DNA of 64,000 nucleotides. Source: Flavobacterium sp. SUN052. Lineage in GTDB: Bacteria; Bacteroidota; Bacteroidia; Flavobacteriales; Flavobacteriaceae. The notes beneath the pieces are model-generated. The model was not told the origin of the DNA. It made no database searches and saw only the letters and a program-made list of their open reading frames with translations. Of the stretch, positions 24,093 to 33,551 are shown piece after piece. Within the stretch, counting starts at the first letter, position 1; every line of letters starts with the position of its first letter. The stretch covers positions 372,001-436,000 of the forward strand of contig NZ_JAPQNS010000002.1 of assembly GCF_028867935.1 (NCBI RefSeq), given 5' to 3'. A program made the position numbers and the translations under genes.

Positions 24093-26360
24093 TTAGTTAC
24101 AGCCAGCGCCAGTTACGTTGAAGGTGTTTACCGCTGTGGTGATGCCCGAAGCATTGATGCTTTGGATCGTGTACGTACCGGGTTGTTTGATGTTGGTGAG
24201 CGTGATCTCTTTGCCAGTTACCGAACCAGGGTAGGCATCGTTGAAGACATAGTTGCCCGGCCCGGTGCCCAGAAAGCGTTGTCCGCTGAGATTGGTGGCC
24301 GTGAGCTTAACGGGGCAGTTAGCTGCCGACAGCGGTGTTTGGGTGGTTGTAGTTCCCACACCTGCTTGTAGCACGGTTACCTGGACAGAAGCAGTACCGG
24401 GGCAATCGCCGGTGGCGGTTACGGAGTACAGATCAGAGCTGTTGACGGTGATAGCCCGTGTATTGCCGCTAGGACTCCAGCTATAGGTAGTATTATTGGC
24501 GGCCGCCGTAAGGACGACCGATTGTCCGGGAGCGATGGTGATGGCTGGTACCACCGTGGTCGACGTGATGGTGCCTAACGCAGTCGTCCTGGTACTGGTG
24601 GTCTGCACCTGGAAGTTAGCAACCGACAAGCCCGCATCGGTAGCGGCATAGACGGTGGTGCCTATTGCAAATACGGCATAAACGTTATTACTACCCAAGC
24701 CATTATCGGTGGTGTAGTTGGTAAAGGTTTGCCCACCATTGGTCGAGATGGACAGGCCATTGTCCGTGGCGGCATACACGCGATCCTCAACTGCATAGAC
24801 ATCCCTGACCGTATTATTGCCTAAGCCGTTGGCGGTGGTGCGCTGCGTAAAGGTCTGTCCGCCATCGGATGAAATGAACAACCCAGTTTTGGCGGCAAAA
24901 TAGATCATATTATTCACTGCATACACCGCATTCCCACTTATACTACTGCTTAGGTTGCTATTTTGCGTGAAGGTATTTCCGTTATCGGTCGAAACGAGTA
25001 GCCCCATTGATGAAACAGCTCCCCCGGCTGCCACATAGAGTCTGCCACCCGCTCCGAAGACGCCCAAGACGTATCCCTTACCGCTACGAACTGCCGCTAT
25101 CTGTTTGGTAGTGAAGCTCGACCCTCCGTCGGTTGACAGCGCGTAGGTAGCATAGTTAGAAACATTGGGGGCAATAATGGTATTGCCCTGAGCAAACAGA
25201 CCGTAAAAGTTCCTAGTTTGACTATTCAGTGTCGTAAAGGTTTGTCCCCCGTCGGTTGATCTTGCTAACTGATTGGCAGCAAACGTATAAATGGAATTGC
25301 CGGTGACGTACACACCGGCCGCAGTAACTGATCCGTTGATCGCCTTGTTGGTAAAGGTTTTCCCCCCATCGGTCGAAATACTCAATCCGTTTGAGGTAGC
25401 GGCATAAATGGTATTGCCTATTGCAAATACGTCATGAACGGTATTACTACCCAGGCCATTGGCCGTAGTGCGGGTTACGAAGGTGTTGCAGTTGACGCAC
25501 TTCACGGCTCCGCCGGGGGCCACCCAGTTGGAGGTGGTTCCCGTCAGGCTAAAGTTGGCCAGCTTGCCCGCTGTGCCACCACTTACGGCATTGGTCAGGG
25601 TGATCAGGCCGGTATTGTCGCCACTCGCCGTGCCCTGGTTGCAATTGTAGTAGGCCACCAGACCGGTTTCCGTCCCTTTCAGTTCACAATCTTTGTTTTG
25701 GGCAATTTGGGCAGTGGTGCGGGCTACATTCCAGAGCCGGATTTCGTCCATTGAGCCAGCGTATCGGTTTACACTACAGTTGCCTCCGTAATACCCTAGT
25801 ATCAGCGGTACTGTATTATCGCTGATATTAGCAGTTGCCCCCGTACCCGTTTTGGTGGCTACCGAAACTCCATCTACATATACAGTTAATGTATTGCCGG
25901 AGCGAACCAGTGCCATGTGGTGCCAAGCGTTGTCATTGTATGTACTGGTTGTCTGAACATCAACTCGGTTTGTTCCGCCGTTTTCCTGAACCTCTATATA
26001 AAAAGTTCCCCCAACCAACTTGATTGTCCAGAATTCTCCACTTACACAATCATTGCGTCGGCCTATAAAAACAGCATCGGGATTCGTTGTTTTGAAATTA
26101 GCCTCAACGGTAAAGTCGCCCGTTCCAAAGTTTCCTAGGCTGGTACCGAGGCTCACGTAATCGTCTACCCCATCAAAATTGAGGGCCTGTCCCGGTGTCT
26201 GGGCCACTACGGCTGTAGTACTAAACAAGGTTACCCCGGCCCAGAACAGGAGCCGCGTTAAAAGTTGAATCAGGCCGTGACCTGGTCGCTTGGTCAACAA
26301 GGCTCGTTGTAATGCATGCCCCGCTTGAGTGGGGGCCATAAGTACGAAGATGTTTGTCAT
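24093..26360 (-). CDS. Secreted LamG-domain protein with sialidase-like propeller repeats
   Basis: 755 residues. The signal peptide is long, with about 30 residues ahead of the hydrophobic core (LIQLLTRLLFWAGVTLFSTT). A laminin-G/concanavalin-like domain occupies about 55-230 (LNFDGVDDYVSLGTSLGNFG, AWHHMALVRSGNTLTVYVDG, GSMDEIRLWNVARTTAQIAQ). Some seven propeller blades follow, each with a version of GLGSNTVHDVFAIGNTIYAA and STDGGKTF, then Ig/PKD-like modules. Likely binds or processes extracellular glycan. The blades resemble those in the sensor of the divergent hybrid regulator. Confidence 0.78.
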   Translation of the reverse strand: MTNIFVLMAPTQAGHALQRALLTKRPGHGLIQLLTRLLFWAGVTLFSTTAVVAQTPGQALNFDGVDDYVSLGTSLGNFGTGDFTVEANFKTTNPDAVFIGRRNDCVSGEFWTIKLVGGTFYIEVQENGGTNRVDVQTTSTYNDNAWHHMALVRSGNTLTVYVDGVSVATKTGTGATANISDNTVPLILGYYGGNCSVNRYAGSMDEIRLWNVARTTAQIAQNKDCELKGTETGLVAYYNCNQGTASGDNTGLITLTNAVSGGTAGKLANFSLTGTTSNWVAPGGAVKCVNCNTFVTRTTANGLGSNTVHDVFAIGNTIYAATSNGLSISTDGGKTFTNKAINGSVTAAGVYVTGNSIYTFAANQLARSTDGGQTFTTLNSQTRNFYGLFAQGNTIIAPNVSNYATYALSTDGGSSFTTKQIAAVRSGKGYVLGVFGAGGRLYVAAGGAVSSMGLLVSTDNGNTFTQNSNLSSSISGNAVYAVNNMIYFAAKTGLFISSDGGQTFTQRTTANGLGNNTVRDVYAVEDRVYAATDNGLSISTNGGQTFTNYTTDNGLGSNNVYAVFAIGTTVYAATDAGLSVANFQVQTTSTRTTALGTITSTTVVPAITIAPGQSVVLTAAANNTTYSWSPSGNTRAITVNSSDLYSVTATGDCPGTASVQVTVLQAGVGTTTTQTPLSAANCPVKLTATNLSGQRFLGTGPGNYVFNDAYPGSVTGKEITLTNIKQPGTYTIQSINASGITTAVNTFNVTGAGCN

Positions 26361-26411
26361 AAACTGTGCAGGAGTTGGGGGGTTAACGTATTTATTTTTA
26401 TAATTAGGTAG

Positions 26412-26627
26412 TTATCTTGGTAAACCCTTATCCATTTTTGGTATATCTCTGGTTTGTGACGTAAGCGGGTGGGCTCGCACAGAACTGGCAAAAACCCATA
26501 ACGAGGCAAGTAGCAGGAGCCGCGTTAACAATCGAATCAGAATCTGGCCTGAATCCTCATCCAGGCCTATTGGTTGGGGTACTCGCCCCGGTTGAGCTGG
26601 GGCCAACAGCGAGAAAAAATTTGACAT
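26412..26627 (-). pseudogene. Truncated duplicate of the 5' end of the LamG-protein gene
   Basis: A 71-residue frame from ATG 26627. Its first part parallels the LamG protein's start position by position: MSNFFSLLAPAQPG versus MTNIFVLMAPTQAG, and ILIRLLTRLLLLASLWVFAS versus LIQLLTRLLFWAGVTLFSTT. After the signal-peptide core the frame ends in 20 unrelated residues. The DNA ahead of the ATG is also related (cataaactgtgtaggaattg versus cataaactgtgcaggagttg). It seems to be the remains of a tandem gene whose body was lost, or a short secreted peptide made from it. An in-frame ATG at 26807 adds no homology. Confidence 0.6.
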
Positions 26628-26785
26628 AAACTGTGTAGGAATTGGGATAATGTGTTTGCTGAAGAGAAAAACAATGTTTCGGAATACCAGCCATCTGACC
26701 CAAATAGTCCACATCGAAGTAGGTAGTAAGTAAGCTTTGTTGACTGTGCTGAACGGCTCGGCAAAACAAGGCAACGGCGCTGCAC

Positions 26786-26819
26786 CAAATCCGACATTCA
26801 ATACCACAAATCCGACATT
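26786..26819. promoter_or_regulatory. Pair of 13-bp direct repeats, 21 bp apart: candidate AraC-type operator
   Basis: caaatccgacatt occurs at 26786-26798 and unchanged at 26807-26819. The 21-bp period is two turns of B-DNA, the arrangement bound by dimers of AraC-family outputs. It sits between the divergent LamG locus and the hybrid regulator with an AraC output domain (27119). Confidence 0.5.
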
Positions 26820-27118
26820 AAGTATTTTTAATTAAACTTTATCTGCATATCGTTAGATTTTACCAAGTCTTATTCTTAAGTATTTCTTGTTAAATACATT
26901 ACATATCAACTCGTTTATAATTAATTAATACCGCCTTAATCATCGATTTATAGGCGGGTTTATTATCTTCGGAGCGTTGAAAATCCTTTCCCGCTTTCCC
27001 AACCAAAACTGTAAAAACACTTAAACTTTTTAATAGAACACGGAGTAACCGATATGAGACAGTGGGATAGGTACCGATTTCCGCTTATTTTCGATTATTC
27101 ATTGCCGATTCACTGAAA
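26820..27118. other. AT-rich intergenic region before the hybrid regulator
   Basis: No credible gene. AT content is much higher than in neighbours. A 6-bp inverted repeat ccgcct/aggcgg lies at 26931-26957. A near -7 box tatcttcg at 26964-26971 has one mismatch to TAnnTTTG and would give a leader of about 140 nt. Confidence 0.4.
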
Positions 27119-30100
27119 ATGCCTGTACTAAGTGGCCGTTTTACTATCTGCATCCAATATATAGTAGGTCTGAGCTTGTGGTTAGGGTCACCTCTACTCC
27201 ATGGGCAAACCGTGCCTGACCCAACTCCCTTCATCGTCAGCGTCAAACAGATTACCTTGGAGCAGGGACTGCCTAACCGCACGGTCGATGTCGTTGGTAA
27301 GGATAGTCAGGGATTTGTTTGGGCAGGAACCCTACAGGGAGCTTACCGCTTCGATGGGCAACAGTTCACTCAGTTACACGTTCCTACCAAAGCCCGGCAG
27401 GAGCAGGCATCCAATCAGCCGTTCAATCTGATCAGGCCCGACCGACAGGGCAATCTGTGGGTAGTCAGTAACGTCCATGTAAGTAACCGAACGCATTACA
27501 TTGTAAAGTCGGGCCGGGCACAGGCTCAGACGTTTACCCAAGCATTTAGCCGACCCGATCCCTTCCAGACGGATATCATTTATGATTACATGCCTTCGCC
27601 AGCGGGTTCGTTCCAGTATGTACGCACCCGGCAGGGAATCATCTGGCACCATCGGGGGCAGGGCCGGTTCACCGCATTGTTCAAACACCCAGGGCTAACG
27701 GAACAGGGCGGGGCCAACCTGCTTCGGTTGCCCGGTATCGAAACAGCCGACCAAACTCTGCTGCTCACCTATGCCGCCAGCCCGAAGTCGACCACTAACG
27801 AACTGGTCGAACTGGATTCGACGGGGCGGATGCTACAGCGCCGGACCATACCGTTTCCAGCCCGCCCAGTCAGCAAAGACCCGTCCGGGGCCATTTATCT
27901 CCAGCGGATTCTGGCCCTGGAACAGGACTCGGACCCGTTAGCCAGTATGCTCTACCGACTTTCGCCAGACGGCACCCTGACTTCCTTACCCATCAAACGG
28001 GCGAACCAGCTGGCTACCAATCACACCCGATTCCTGCTCGGCCTGCTCAATGCCAATTACCTGCTCAGCCTGCTCAATATGTATTATGACCCCAGGCATA
28101 ACCTGTTCTGGGTGTATGGTTCCCAGTTACTGGTGGCCTGGCATCCGCAGCACGGTGTCGTTTTCGACCTGGCCGCCACCGATTTCCCCGTCGCGTCCAT
28201 TCGACAAACCAATGGAGTGATGGTCGATCAGACGGGGGCCGTCTGGGTGAGTACCCTCAACGGGGTGCTTTTGCTCACGCTCGAGCCTAACCGGTTCGTG
28301 CGCTACCTTCATCTGCCCGGTTCCCAGAGTACGGGCATTCGGCAGGAGATTCGGGGTATGCTCACACTGGGCAACAAGCTTTGGACTTATACACCGGCCT
28401 CCCAATTGGTCGATCTGAACACCGGCCAGAGTCGGTCTGTTTTCGGCATAGCCCAACGAAACCGGTATTTAGTCGGGCTATGCCCAGTGGTCTGGGGTGC
28501 CGACAGCATGCTCTGGTCCGGCTCCGAAGGGCTGGTACGCATCGACCCCAAAACGTTTCGGCCTACCGTAACGGCAACGATGGGGGCTAATTTATTGGTT
28601 ACCATACTACCGCAGGGGCACACACTCTGGCTCGGCCACAAAAGCGGGCTGGCCCGGGCCAATGTACGAAACGGCCGCATACAGCCCTTCTTGGCCTATA
28701 ACGGATTTAACGAACTGGCCCGGGCACAGGTCAACGGCTTTTTTCCGGACCGACAAACGGGGCGTAGCGGGTCATCACGAATCTGGGTGGCGGCCTCCAC
28801 CGGCCTCTACCTGCTCGATACCCTGCGCGGCATCATCGCCCGGCATCGCACGAATTCGGCTGGCGACTTGCTCCCCGCCGACCATATTACGTTTGTGTAC
28901 CCTGACCCCGATCAGGCCGATATCTACTGGCTCGCTACCCGCGGAGGGGGGCTGTTGCGCTGGAACTGTCGGCAGGGTAAGTATCAGGCCTTTACCCAAC
29001 GGCAGGGTCTCTCCGACAATACCATCTACGCCATATATGAGGACCGACATGGGCGGCTTTGGCTTCCCAGTAACTATGGCCTGATGAGTTTCCACCGAAA
29101 AACCCATCAGGTGCAGGTGTTTCATACGCGTGATGGCATTGCCGATGAGGAGTTTAACCTGATTGCCCACCACCGTGGTCCCGATGGACGGGTTTTCCTA
29201 GGTGGACTCAATGGCGTCACGGCCTTTTACCCCGATCAGATCCAGGCTGACAAACCCGCACCCAGCCCCCTGCTGGTGACCCGGTACCAGAAGCTGGATG
29301 TCCAGTCCGGGCAAATGGAGAATTACTTAGAACAGTATCAGCAGGACTCCAGTCTGCACTTATCCGCATCCGATCGTCTGGTTGGGCTTTCGTTTGCCTT
29401 GCTCGACTACCGCCATCTGGATCAGGTCCGGTTGTGGTACCGAATTCAGGGATGGCAGGATAAATGGATTATGCAGGAATCCTCGGATTTGCGCCTAAAC
29501 GGGTTGCCGCCGGGGGATTATACGCTCCAGGTACGGGCTCAGACGCCCCATGGAAGTTGGGCTTCCTCGGTACTTTCTATTCCGGTTCGCGTTGATAAGC
29601 CTATCTATGCCCGCGGCTGGTTCATACTGCTTATGCTAATCCTGACGGTCGGGGTGATTTGGTTGGCATTCCGGTGGCGCAATCGGCAACTGATCAAAGA
29701 CAAATTTCGGCTGGAAGGGGAAGTAGCTCGCCGAACCGCCGAGGTGGAGGCCGATAAGGCCATTATTACTCGCCAAGCGGCCGATTTGCGGGCCAAAGCT
29801 ACCTTAAAAGCCCGGTTTTTTGCTAACGTTACCCATGAGTTCCGTACGCCTTTGACGTTGCTGACCGGACCACTCCAGTACCTCTCGGATCGCGCTTCCG
29901 ACAGTAAGGCCCGGCAGCTGTTGGGGACCATGGAGCGGAATACGCAGCAACTGCTTACGCTGGTCAACGATTTATTGAACTTGTCGCGACTGGATGAGCA
30001 CCAACTGGAATTGACCAAACAACCTGCCGACCTGACCCAGGTGGTTCGGCAAACAGCAACCGCTTTTGAGCATCAGGCCGTTTTTGCCGGTGTAGAACTG

Positions 30101-31384
30101 CGCCTTCTGGGATGCGACGCCCAGCTCCCCCTTTTACTCGATACCGAAAAGTTGCAGACCGTATTACGCAACCTCCTAAGCAATGCCCTGCGCCATACGC
30201 CCCGGGGTGGTCAGGTGACCGTTGAACTTCACCAGACCGGTAAGCAAATCGAACTAACCGTTTCGGACACGGGCAGCGGCATTCATCCAGACGACCTGCC
30301 ACAGGTCTTTGATCGATATTTTCAATCCAATCAGCCTGACAAACCCCTGCATGGGGGAACGGGAATTGGCTTGGCACTCTGCCGGGAATATTGTCGGGTT
30401 TGGGGTGGGCAGATTACGGTGGCAAGTGAGGTGGGCAAGGGTAGTACGTTCACCATAACGTATCCGGCGCGGCAATTCGATTCCGTGGGAATAACCGCTC
30501 CTCCGATTGCCCAGCTTGCAACTGACTCAACCTCGCCTGCCCTTCCGGCTCAGTATGTGCCGCAGACTACGCGCCAGACAACGCAAAAGCCGTTAACGGA
30601 CTTGCGCCTGCTAGTCGTAGACGACAATCTGGACATGCTCCTGTATATCCAGACCATTTTATCGCCTTACTATAGCCTGCGAACGGCACATGACGGCTAT
30701 CATGCCTTGACAATCCTTCAGGATTTACCTGTCGAGCAGTTGCCCCACCTGATCATCTCCGACGTTATGATGCCCGAAATCGACGGACTATCTCTGGCTA
30801 AGGAACTACAGGCTAGTCCTGCCCTGCGCGCCATTCCGCTGGTGTTGCTCACTGCCCGGGCCGATCTGGAATGCCGCTTGCAGGCCCTGGAACTGGGCGT
30901 GGCCGACTACCTCACCAAGCCTTTCTACGAAGCCGAACTGCTCACCCGAATTCAGAACTTACTGCGTCGGCACGAAGAGCAAGCCACTTGGGTTGAACAG
31001 GAGCCTAACGAGCCCAAACAACCGACCGACGAAACTGATAAGGTCTGGCTAAACAAACTCCAACAGCTTATCCAGCAGCATTTCAATGATGAACTATTCA
31101 CGGTGAAAACCCTGGCTGAGATGTTGAATATCGGTGATCGACAGTTGCTGCGCCGGTGCAAAACCTTAACGGGCTTATCGCCCAATCAGCTAATTGTGGA
31201 AGTCCGCCTACAGGTTGCCCGCGAGCTGATCGAAACCTACCCCGAGCGGCAGATCAAGTCTATTGCCCGTCAGGTAGGCTATCAGCGAGCCTCTTATTTT
31301 GCTCAGCTCTACCGGGAGCGGTTTGGCATTAATCCGGGAGCCATGGTCCGTCAGCCGAACGAAGTGCAAGAGGCCATAGACTAA
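27119..31384 (+). CDS. Hybrid two-component system protein: propeller sensor, histidine kinase, receiver, AraC output
   Basis: A 1421-residue one-protein signalling system of the Bacteroidota HTCS class. Domains in order: signal peptide (about 1-30), periplasmic two-propeller sensor (about 40-720, with LEQGLPNRTVDVVGKD and GLSDNTIYAIYEDRHGRLWL), Y_Y_Y domain (to about 825), one membrane helix (about 833-853), HisKA with His906 in VTHEFRTPL, HATPase with LSNALRHTP and GGTGIGLAL, receiver with Asp1215 in ISDVMMPEIDG, and AraC-type helix-turn-helix (about 1325-1415). HTCS proteins usually sense oligosaccharides. No susCD pair is near; the divergent LamG gene is the obvious candidate target. Confidence 0.93.
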   Translation: MPVLSGRFTICIQYIVGLSLWLGSPLLHGQTVPDPTPFIVSVKQITLEQGLPNRTVDVVGKDSQGFVWAGTLQGAYRFDGQQFTQLHVPTKARQEQASNQPFNLIRPDRQGNLWVVSNVHVSNRTHYIVKSGRAQAQTFTQAFSRPDPFQTDIIYDYMPSPAGSFQYVRTRQGIIWHHRGQGRFTALFKHPGLTEQGGANLLRLPGIETADQTLLLTYAASPKSTTNELVELDSTGRMLQRRTIPFPARPVSKDPSGAIYLQRILALEQDSDPLASMLYRLSPDGTLTSLPIKRANQLATNHTRFLLGLLNANYLLSLLNMYYDPRHNLFWVYGSQLLVAWHPQHGVVFDLAATDFPVASIRQTNGVMVDQTGAVWVSTLNGVLLLTLEPNRFVRYLHLPGSQSTGIRQEIRGMLTLGNKLWTYTPASQLVDLNTGQSRSVFGIAQRNRYLVGLCPVVWGADSMLWSGSEGLVRIDPKTFRPTVTATMGANLLVTILPQGHTLWLGHKSGLARANVRNGRIQPFLAYNGFNELARAQVNGFFPDRQTGRSGSSRIWVAASTGLYLLDTLRGIIARHRTNSAGDLLPADHITFVYPDPDQADIYWLATRGGGLLRWNCRQGKYQAFTQRQGLSDNTIYAIYEDRHGRLWLPSNYGLMSFHRKTHQVQVFHTRDGIADEEFNLIAHHRGPDGRVFLGGLNGVTAFYPDQIQADKPAPSPLLVTRYQKLDVQSGQMENYLEQYQQDSSLHLSASDRLVGLSFALLDYRHLDQVRLWYRIQGWQDKWIMQESSDLRLNGLPPGDYTLQVRAQTPHGSWASSVLSIPVRVDKPIYARGWFILLMLILTVGVIWLAFRWRNRQLIKDKFRLEGEVARRTAEVEADKAIITRQAADLRAKATLKARFFANVTHEFRTPLTLLTGPLQYLSDRASDSKARQLLGTMERNTQQLLTLVNDLLNLSRLDEHQLELTKQPADLTQVVRQTATAFEHQAVFAGVELRLLGCDAQLPLLLDTEKLQTVLRNLLSNALRHTPRGGQVTVELHQTGKQIELTVSDTGSGIHPDDLPQVFDRYFQSNQPDKPLHGGTGIGLALCREYCRVWGGQITVASEVGKGSTFTITYPARQFDSVGITAPPIAQLATDSTSPALPAQYVPQTTRQTTQKPLTDLRLLVVDDNLDMLLYIQTILSPYYSLRTAHDGYHALTILQDLPVEQLPHLIISDVMMPEIDGLSLAKELQASPALRAIPLVLLTARADLECRLQALELGVADYLTKPFYEAELLTRIQNLLRRHEEQATWVEQEPNEPKQPTDETDKVWLNKLQQLIQQHFNDELFTVKTLAEMLNIGDRQLLRRCKTLTGLSPNQLIVEVRLQVARELIETYPERQIKSIARQVGYQRASYFAQLYRERFGINPGAMVRQPNEVQEAID

Positions 31385-31563
31385 CAAAACATAAACAGTA
31401 AGCCCGGCCAGGCCGACTCCTCCATAGCCTGGTTGGGTCTGGTACATCCTACGCATGTAGGAAAAACTGGGAATATTTGCGTGTGTCGGCTTCGTTCGAC
31501 GGTACATCCGCGCACAGACCATCGGCAGCAGTAAGGCAATGGTACTCCGACCATGGGTGTACA
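31385..31563. other. Non-coding gap after the hybrid regulator
   Basis: No supported gene and no clear terminator. A 118-residue minus-strand frame (31564-31208) overlaps the regulator's 3' end and is not credited. Confidence 0.35.
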
Positions 31564-31760
31564 TTAGTTTTTCCGCAAAATCCCCTCTTGCAATAGGCTT
31601 TTAGCCCATTCAGTCAAGGCGCTCGGAACGGTCCGGGGCCAATGCCTCACAATTCGGGGTTGTTTAGCGTTAATTCGGCGTTGGCCTGCGTTGAAAGAAC
31701 AATCCGTTTACCAGTAGCGCTAAGCAGGTCGAGCAGTTTGAGGCTGTAGTAAAAATTCAT
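31564..31760 (-). pseudogene. Possible frameshifted gene remnant
   Basis: From ATG 31760 the minus strand gives 37 codons (MNFYYSLKLLDLLSATGKRI, then VLSTQANAELTLNNPEL) and a TGA. In the next frame the reading continues without a stop as RHWPRTVPSALTEWAKSLLQ and ends EGILRKN at a TAA (31566-31564). A one-base indel near 31650 would join them into about 65 residues. Composition is protein-like, but no family is recognised and there is no comparison sequence, so this is tentative. Confidence 0.28.
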
Positions 31761-31779
31761 CAGGATTCTACATATACCT

Positions 31780-33078
31780 ATGGAACCCAATCCTTCAGAT
31801 CAGTCCCAGCCCTTATCGGTCATTGTTTCTTATTTATTCGCGCAACGGGATACTATTTTAAATAACTGGCGGACGGCCTGCCAGGCCGATCCGATCGTGA
31901 GTAAAGGATCGGCGCTGAGCCGGGAGGAATTCAACAATTTGCTGCCACTTGTTTTGGATATTCTCGAAGCGCGGTTGATGAACAGGCCCCCGGAGGCTGA
32001 TCCTGCCGTAACGGCCCAAGCGCACGGCCTGCACCGCTGGCAAAAATCATTCGCTTTGCTTGACACGATGCGGGAGGTTTCGCACCTGACCCAAATTTTG
32101 TACAGCGAACTGGAGCGTTTTCATGGGCTATTCCCCGACACAAATGCCAGCCTGTTGTTTCAGGTCCATCAGAAGATTGCCCAGATTATGCAGGAAACGA
32201 TGGAGGGGAGTGTTGTTAAATATGATGAACTCCAACGGCTGGAAGCGTTTCAGCGAGTGACCGCCCTTGAGCATGCGCTTACCCAGATGACGGAGCTATC
32301 CCGCGAACGGGTGAACCTGCTCCGAACGTCGGCCCACGATTTACAGGGCGGTTTGGGTATCATCAACGGGGCGGCCTATATGCTTAAACTGGAAGGCTTG
32401 AGCGACAATCAGCGGGAAAAGTATTTAGCCATGCTCAGTCGCAATCTGGCTACTGTTGAGGTGATGCTAACTGGTTTAATGGATTTGTCCCGTCTGGAGG
32501 CTGGTGAAGAAGTTTTAGAAATACAGTCTGTTGATGTGGCTCCGTTACTGCACGGAATGGCGCAGAGTGGACAGGCACTGGCCGCTGAACGGAAGTTATT
32601 TCTCCGGGCAGAGGGCCCTGCTTCCCTACCTGTTGAAACCGATCCGATCAAACTACAACGGATCATGCAGAATCTTCTTCTGAATGCTCTAAAATATACC
32701 CCCACTGGCTTTGTATCAATTTCCTGGTCATTGGAAAATGATGCCCGGTGGCTGGTCAGCGTTCAGGACTCTGGCCCGGGTCTGCCTTCTTCCTTGGCGG
32801 GTGTTTTTGGCGATCAACTCCGACCAACGGTAGAAGCAACCAGCGTGCTGGCTGCTGACGCGGCAGAACCAGTAACCGTTTTACCCGAGCATGTGCCAAC
32901 AATTCCAGACAGCGACGAACTGAGTCAGCTAGCTCATCAGGCTTCGCAGGGTGAAGGCGTTGGCCTGCAAATCGTTAAACGCTTATGTGAACTGCTAAAG
33001 GCTAGCCTGGAAGTAGAAAGTATTGCCGGTCGGGGTACGTTATTCCGGGTCCGCTTCCCAGTTCATTACACGGATTAA
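31780..33078 (+). CDS. Soluble sensor histidine kinase
   Basis: 432 residues with no membrane segment. Residues about 10-140 are helical and reminiscent of the RsbR N-terminal (RsbRD) fold: LFAQRDTILNNWRTACQADP and RWQKSFALLDTMREVSHLTQ. The kinase follows with His186 in TSAHDLQGGLGIINGAAYML, the N box in LLLNALKYTP, and G boxes QDSGPGLPSS and GVGLQIVKRLCELL. An acidic insert of about 50 residues splits the ATPase lid region. A receiver gene follows after 23 bp, so the partner is probably the protein at 33102. Signal unknown; it must be cytoplasmic. Confidence 0.85.
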   Translation: MEPNPSDQSQPLSVIVSYLFAQRDTILNNWRTACQADPIVSKGSALSREEFNNLLPLVLDILEARLMNRPPEADPAVTAQAHGLHRWQKSFALLDTMREVSHLTQILYSELERFHGLFPDTNASLLFQVHQKIAQIMQETMEGSVVKYDELQRLEAFQRVTALEHALTQMTELSRERVNLLRTSAHDLQGGLGIINGAAYMLKLEGLSDNQREKYLAMLSRNLATVEVMLTGLMDLSRLEAGEEVLEIQSVDVAPLLHGMAQSGQALAAERKLFLRAEGPASLPVETDPIKLQRIMQNLLLNALKYTPTGFVSISWSLENDARWLVSVQDSGPGLPSSLAGVFGDQLRPTVEATSVLAADAAEPVTVLPEHVPTIPDSDELSQLAHQASQGEGVGLQIVKRLCELLKASLEVESIAGRGTLFRVRFPVHYTD

Positions 33079-33101
33079 ACCGATCAGTAAACAACGCACG
33101 A

Positions 33102-33515
33102 ATGAAGAAGCAATTAATATATATAGTTGACGATAATTCCGACTATCTATATCTGGTCCAGTATGTATTTTCTGAGTTTCTTCCTCAGTATGAACTGTCG
33201 GTATTTCCCAACGGAGAGGTCATGCTAAATACCCTTACCTTGGAAATCGAGCATCCCGTTTTGGTTTTACTTGATCTCCATATGCCCGTTATGGGCGGTC
33301 AGCAAACACTGAAAAGACTAAAAGAGCGACTCGACTGGAAACCAATTCCCGTTGTCATGATAACCAGTGGGGCATCCGACCAGGAGATCCAGGCTTGCTA
33401 CGAAGCCGGAGCAAATTCCTGTCTGGCAAAGCCCAGTACTATAAATGCTATGCAAATGCTGTTCGAACAGGTCTGTTCGTATTGGGTCAACACCAACGGA
33501 CCCATTCATACGTGA
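33102..33515 (+). CDS. Stand-alone receiver-domain response regulator
   Basis: 137 residues, one receiver domain. The acidic pair is in YIVDDNSDY, the phosphoacceptor Asp58 in VLLDLHMPVMGG, Ser in MITSGAS and Lys in CLAKPST. There is no output domain before the TGA at 33513-33515. The reading frame continues without another stop through 12 codons straight into the LytTR protein that starts at TTG 33552, so the two may once have been one gene. Confidence 0.88.
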   Translation: MKKQLIYIVDDNSDYLYLVQYVFSEFLPQYELSVFPNGEVMLNTLTLEIEHPVLVLLDLHMPVMGGQQTLKRLKERLDWKPIPVVMITSGASDQEIQACYEAGANSCLAKPSTINAMQMLFEQVCSYWVNTNGPIHT

Positions 33516-33551
33516 GCGTTCTGCGAGGCAGCGAAACTAGTTTATGACCAA

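Noticed and set aside
26931..26957. ccgcct/aggcgg inverted repeat as a terminator
   Set aside because: No gene reads into it from the left on the plus strand and the stem is only 6 bp; left as a note in the intergenic entry.
31208..31564. 118-codon minus-strand frame with a hydrophobic stretch
   Set aside because: Half of it overlaps the AraC output domain of the hybrid regulator; no homology or promoter.
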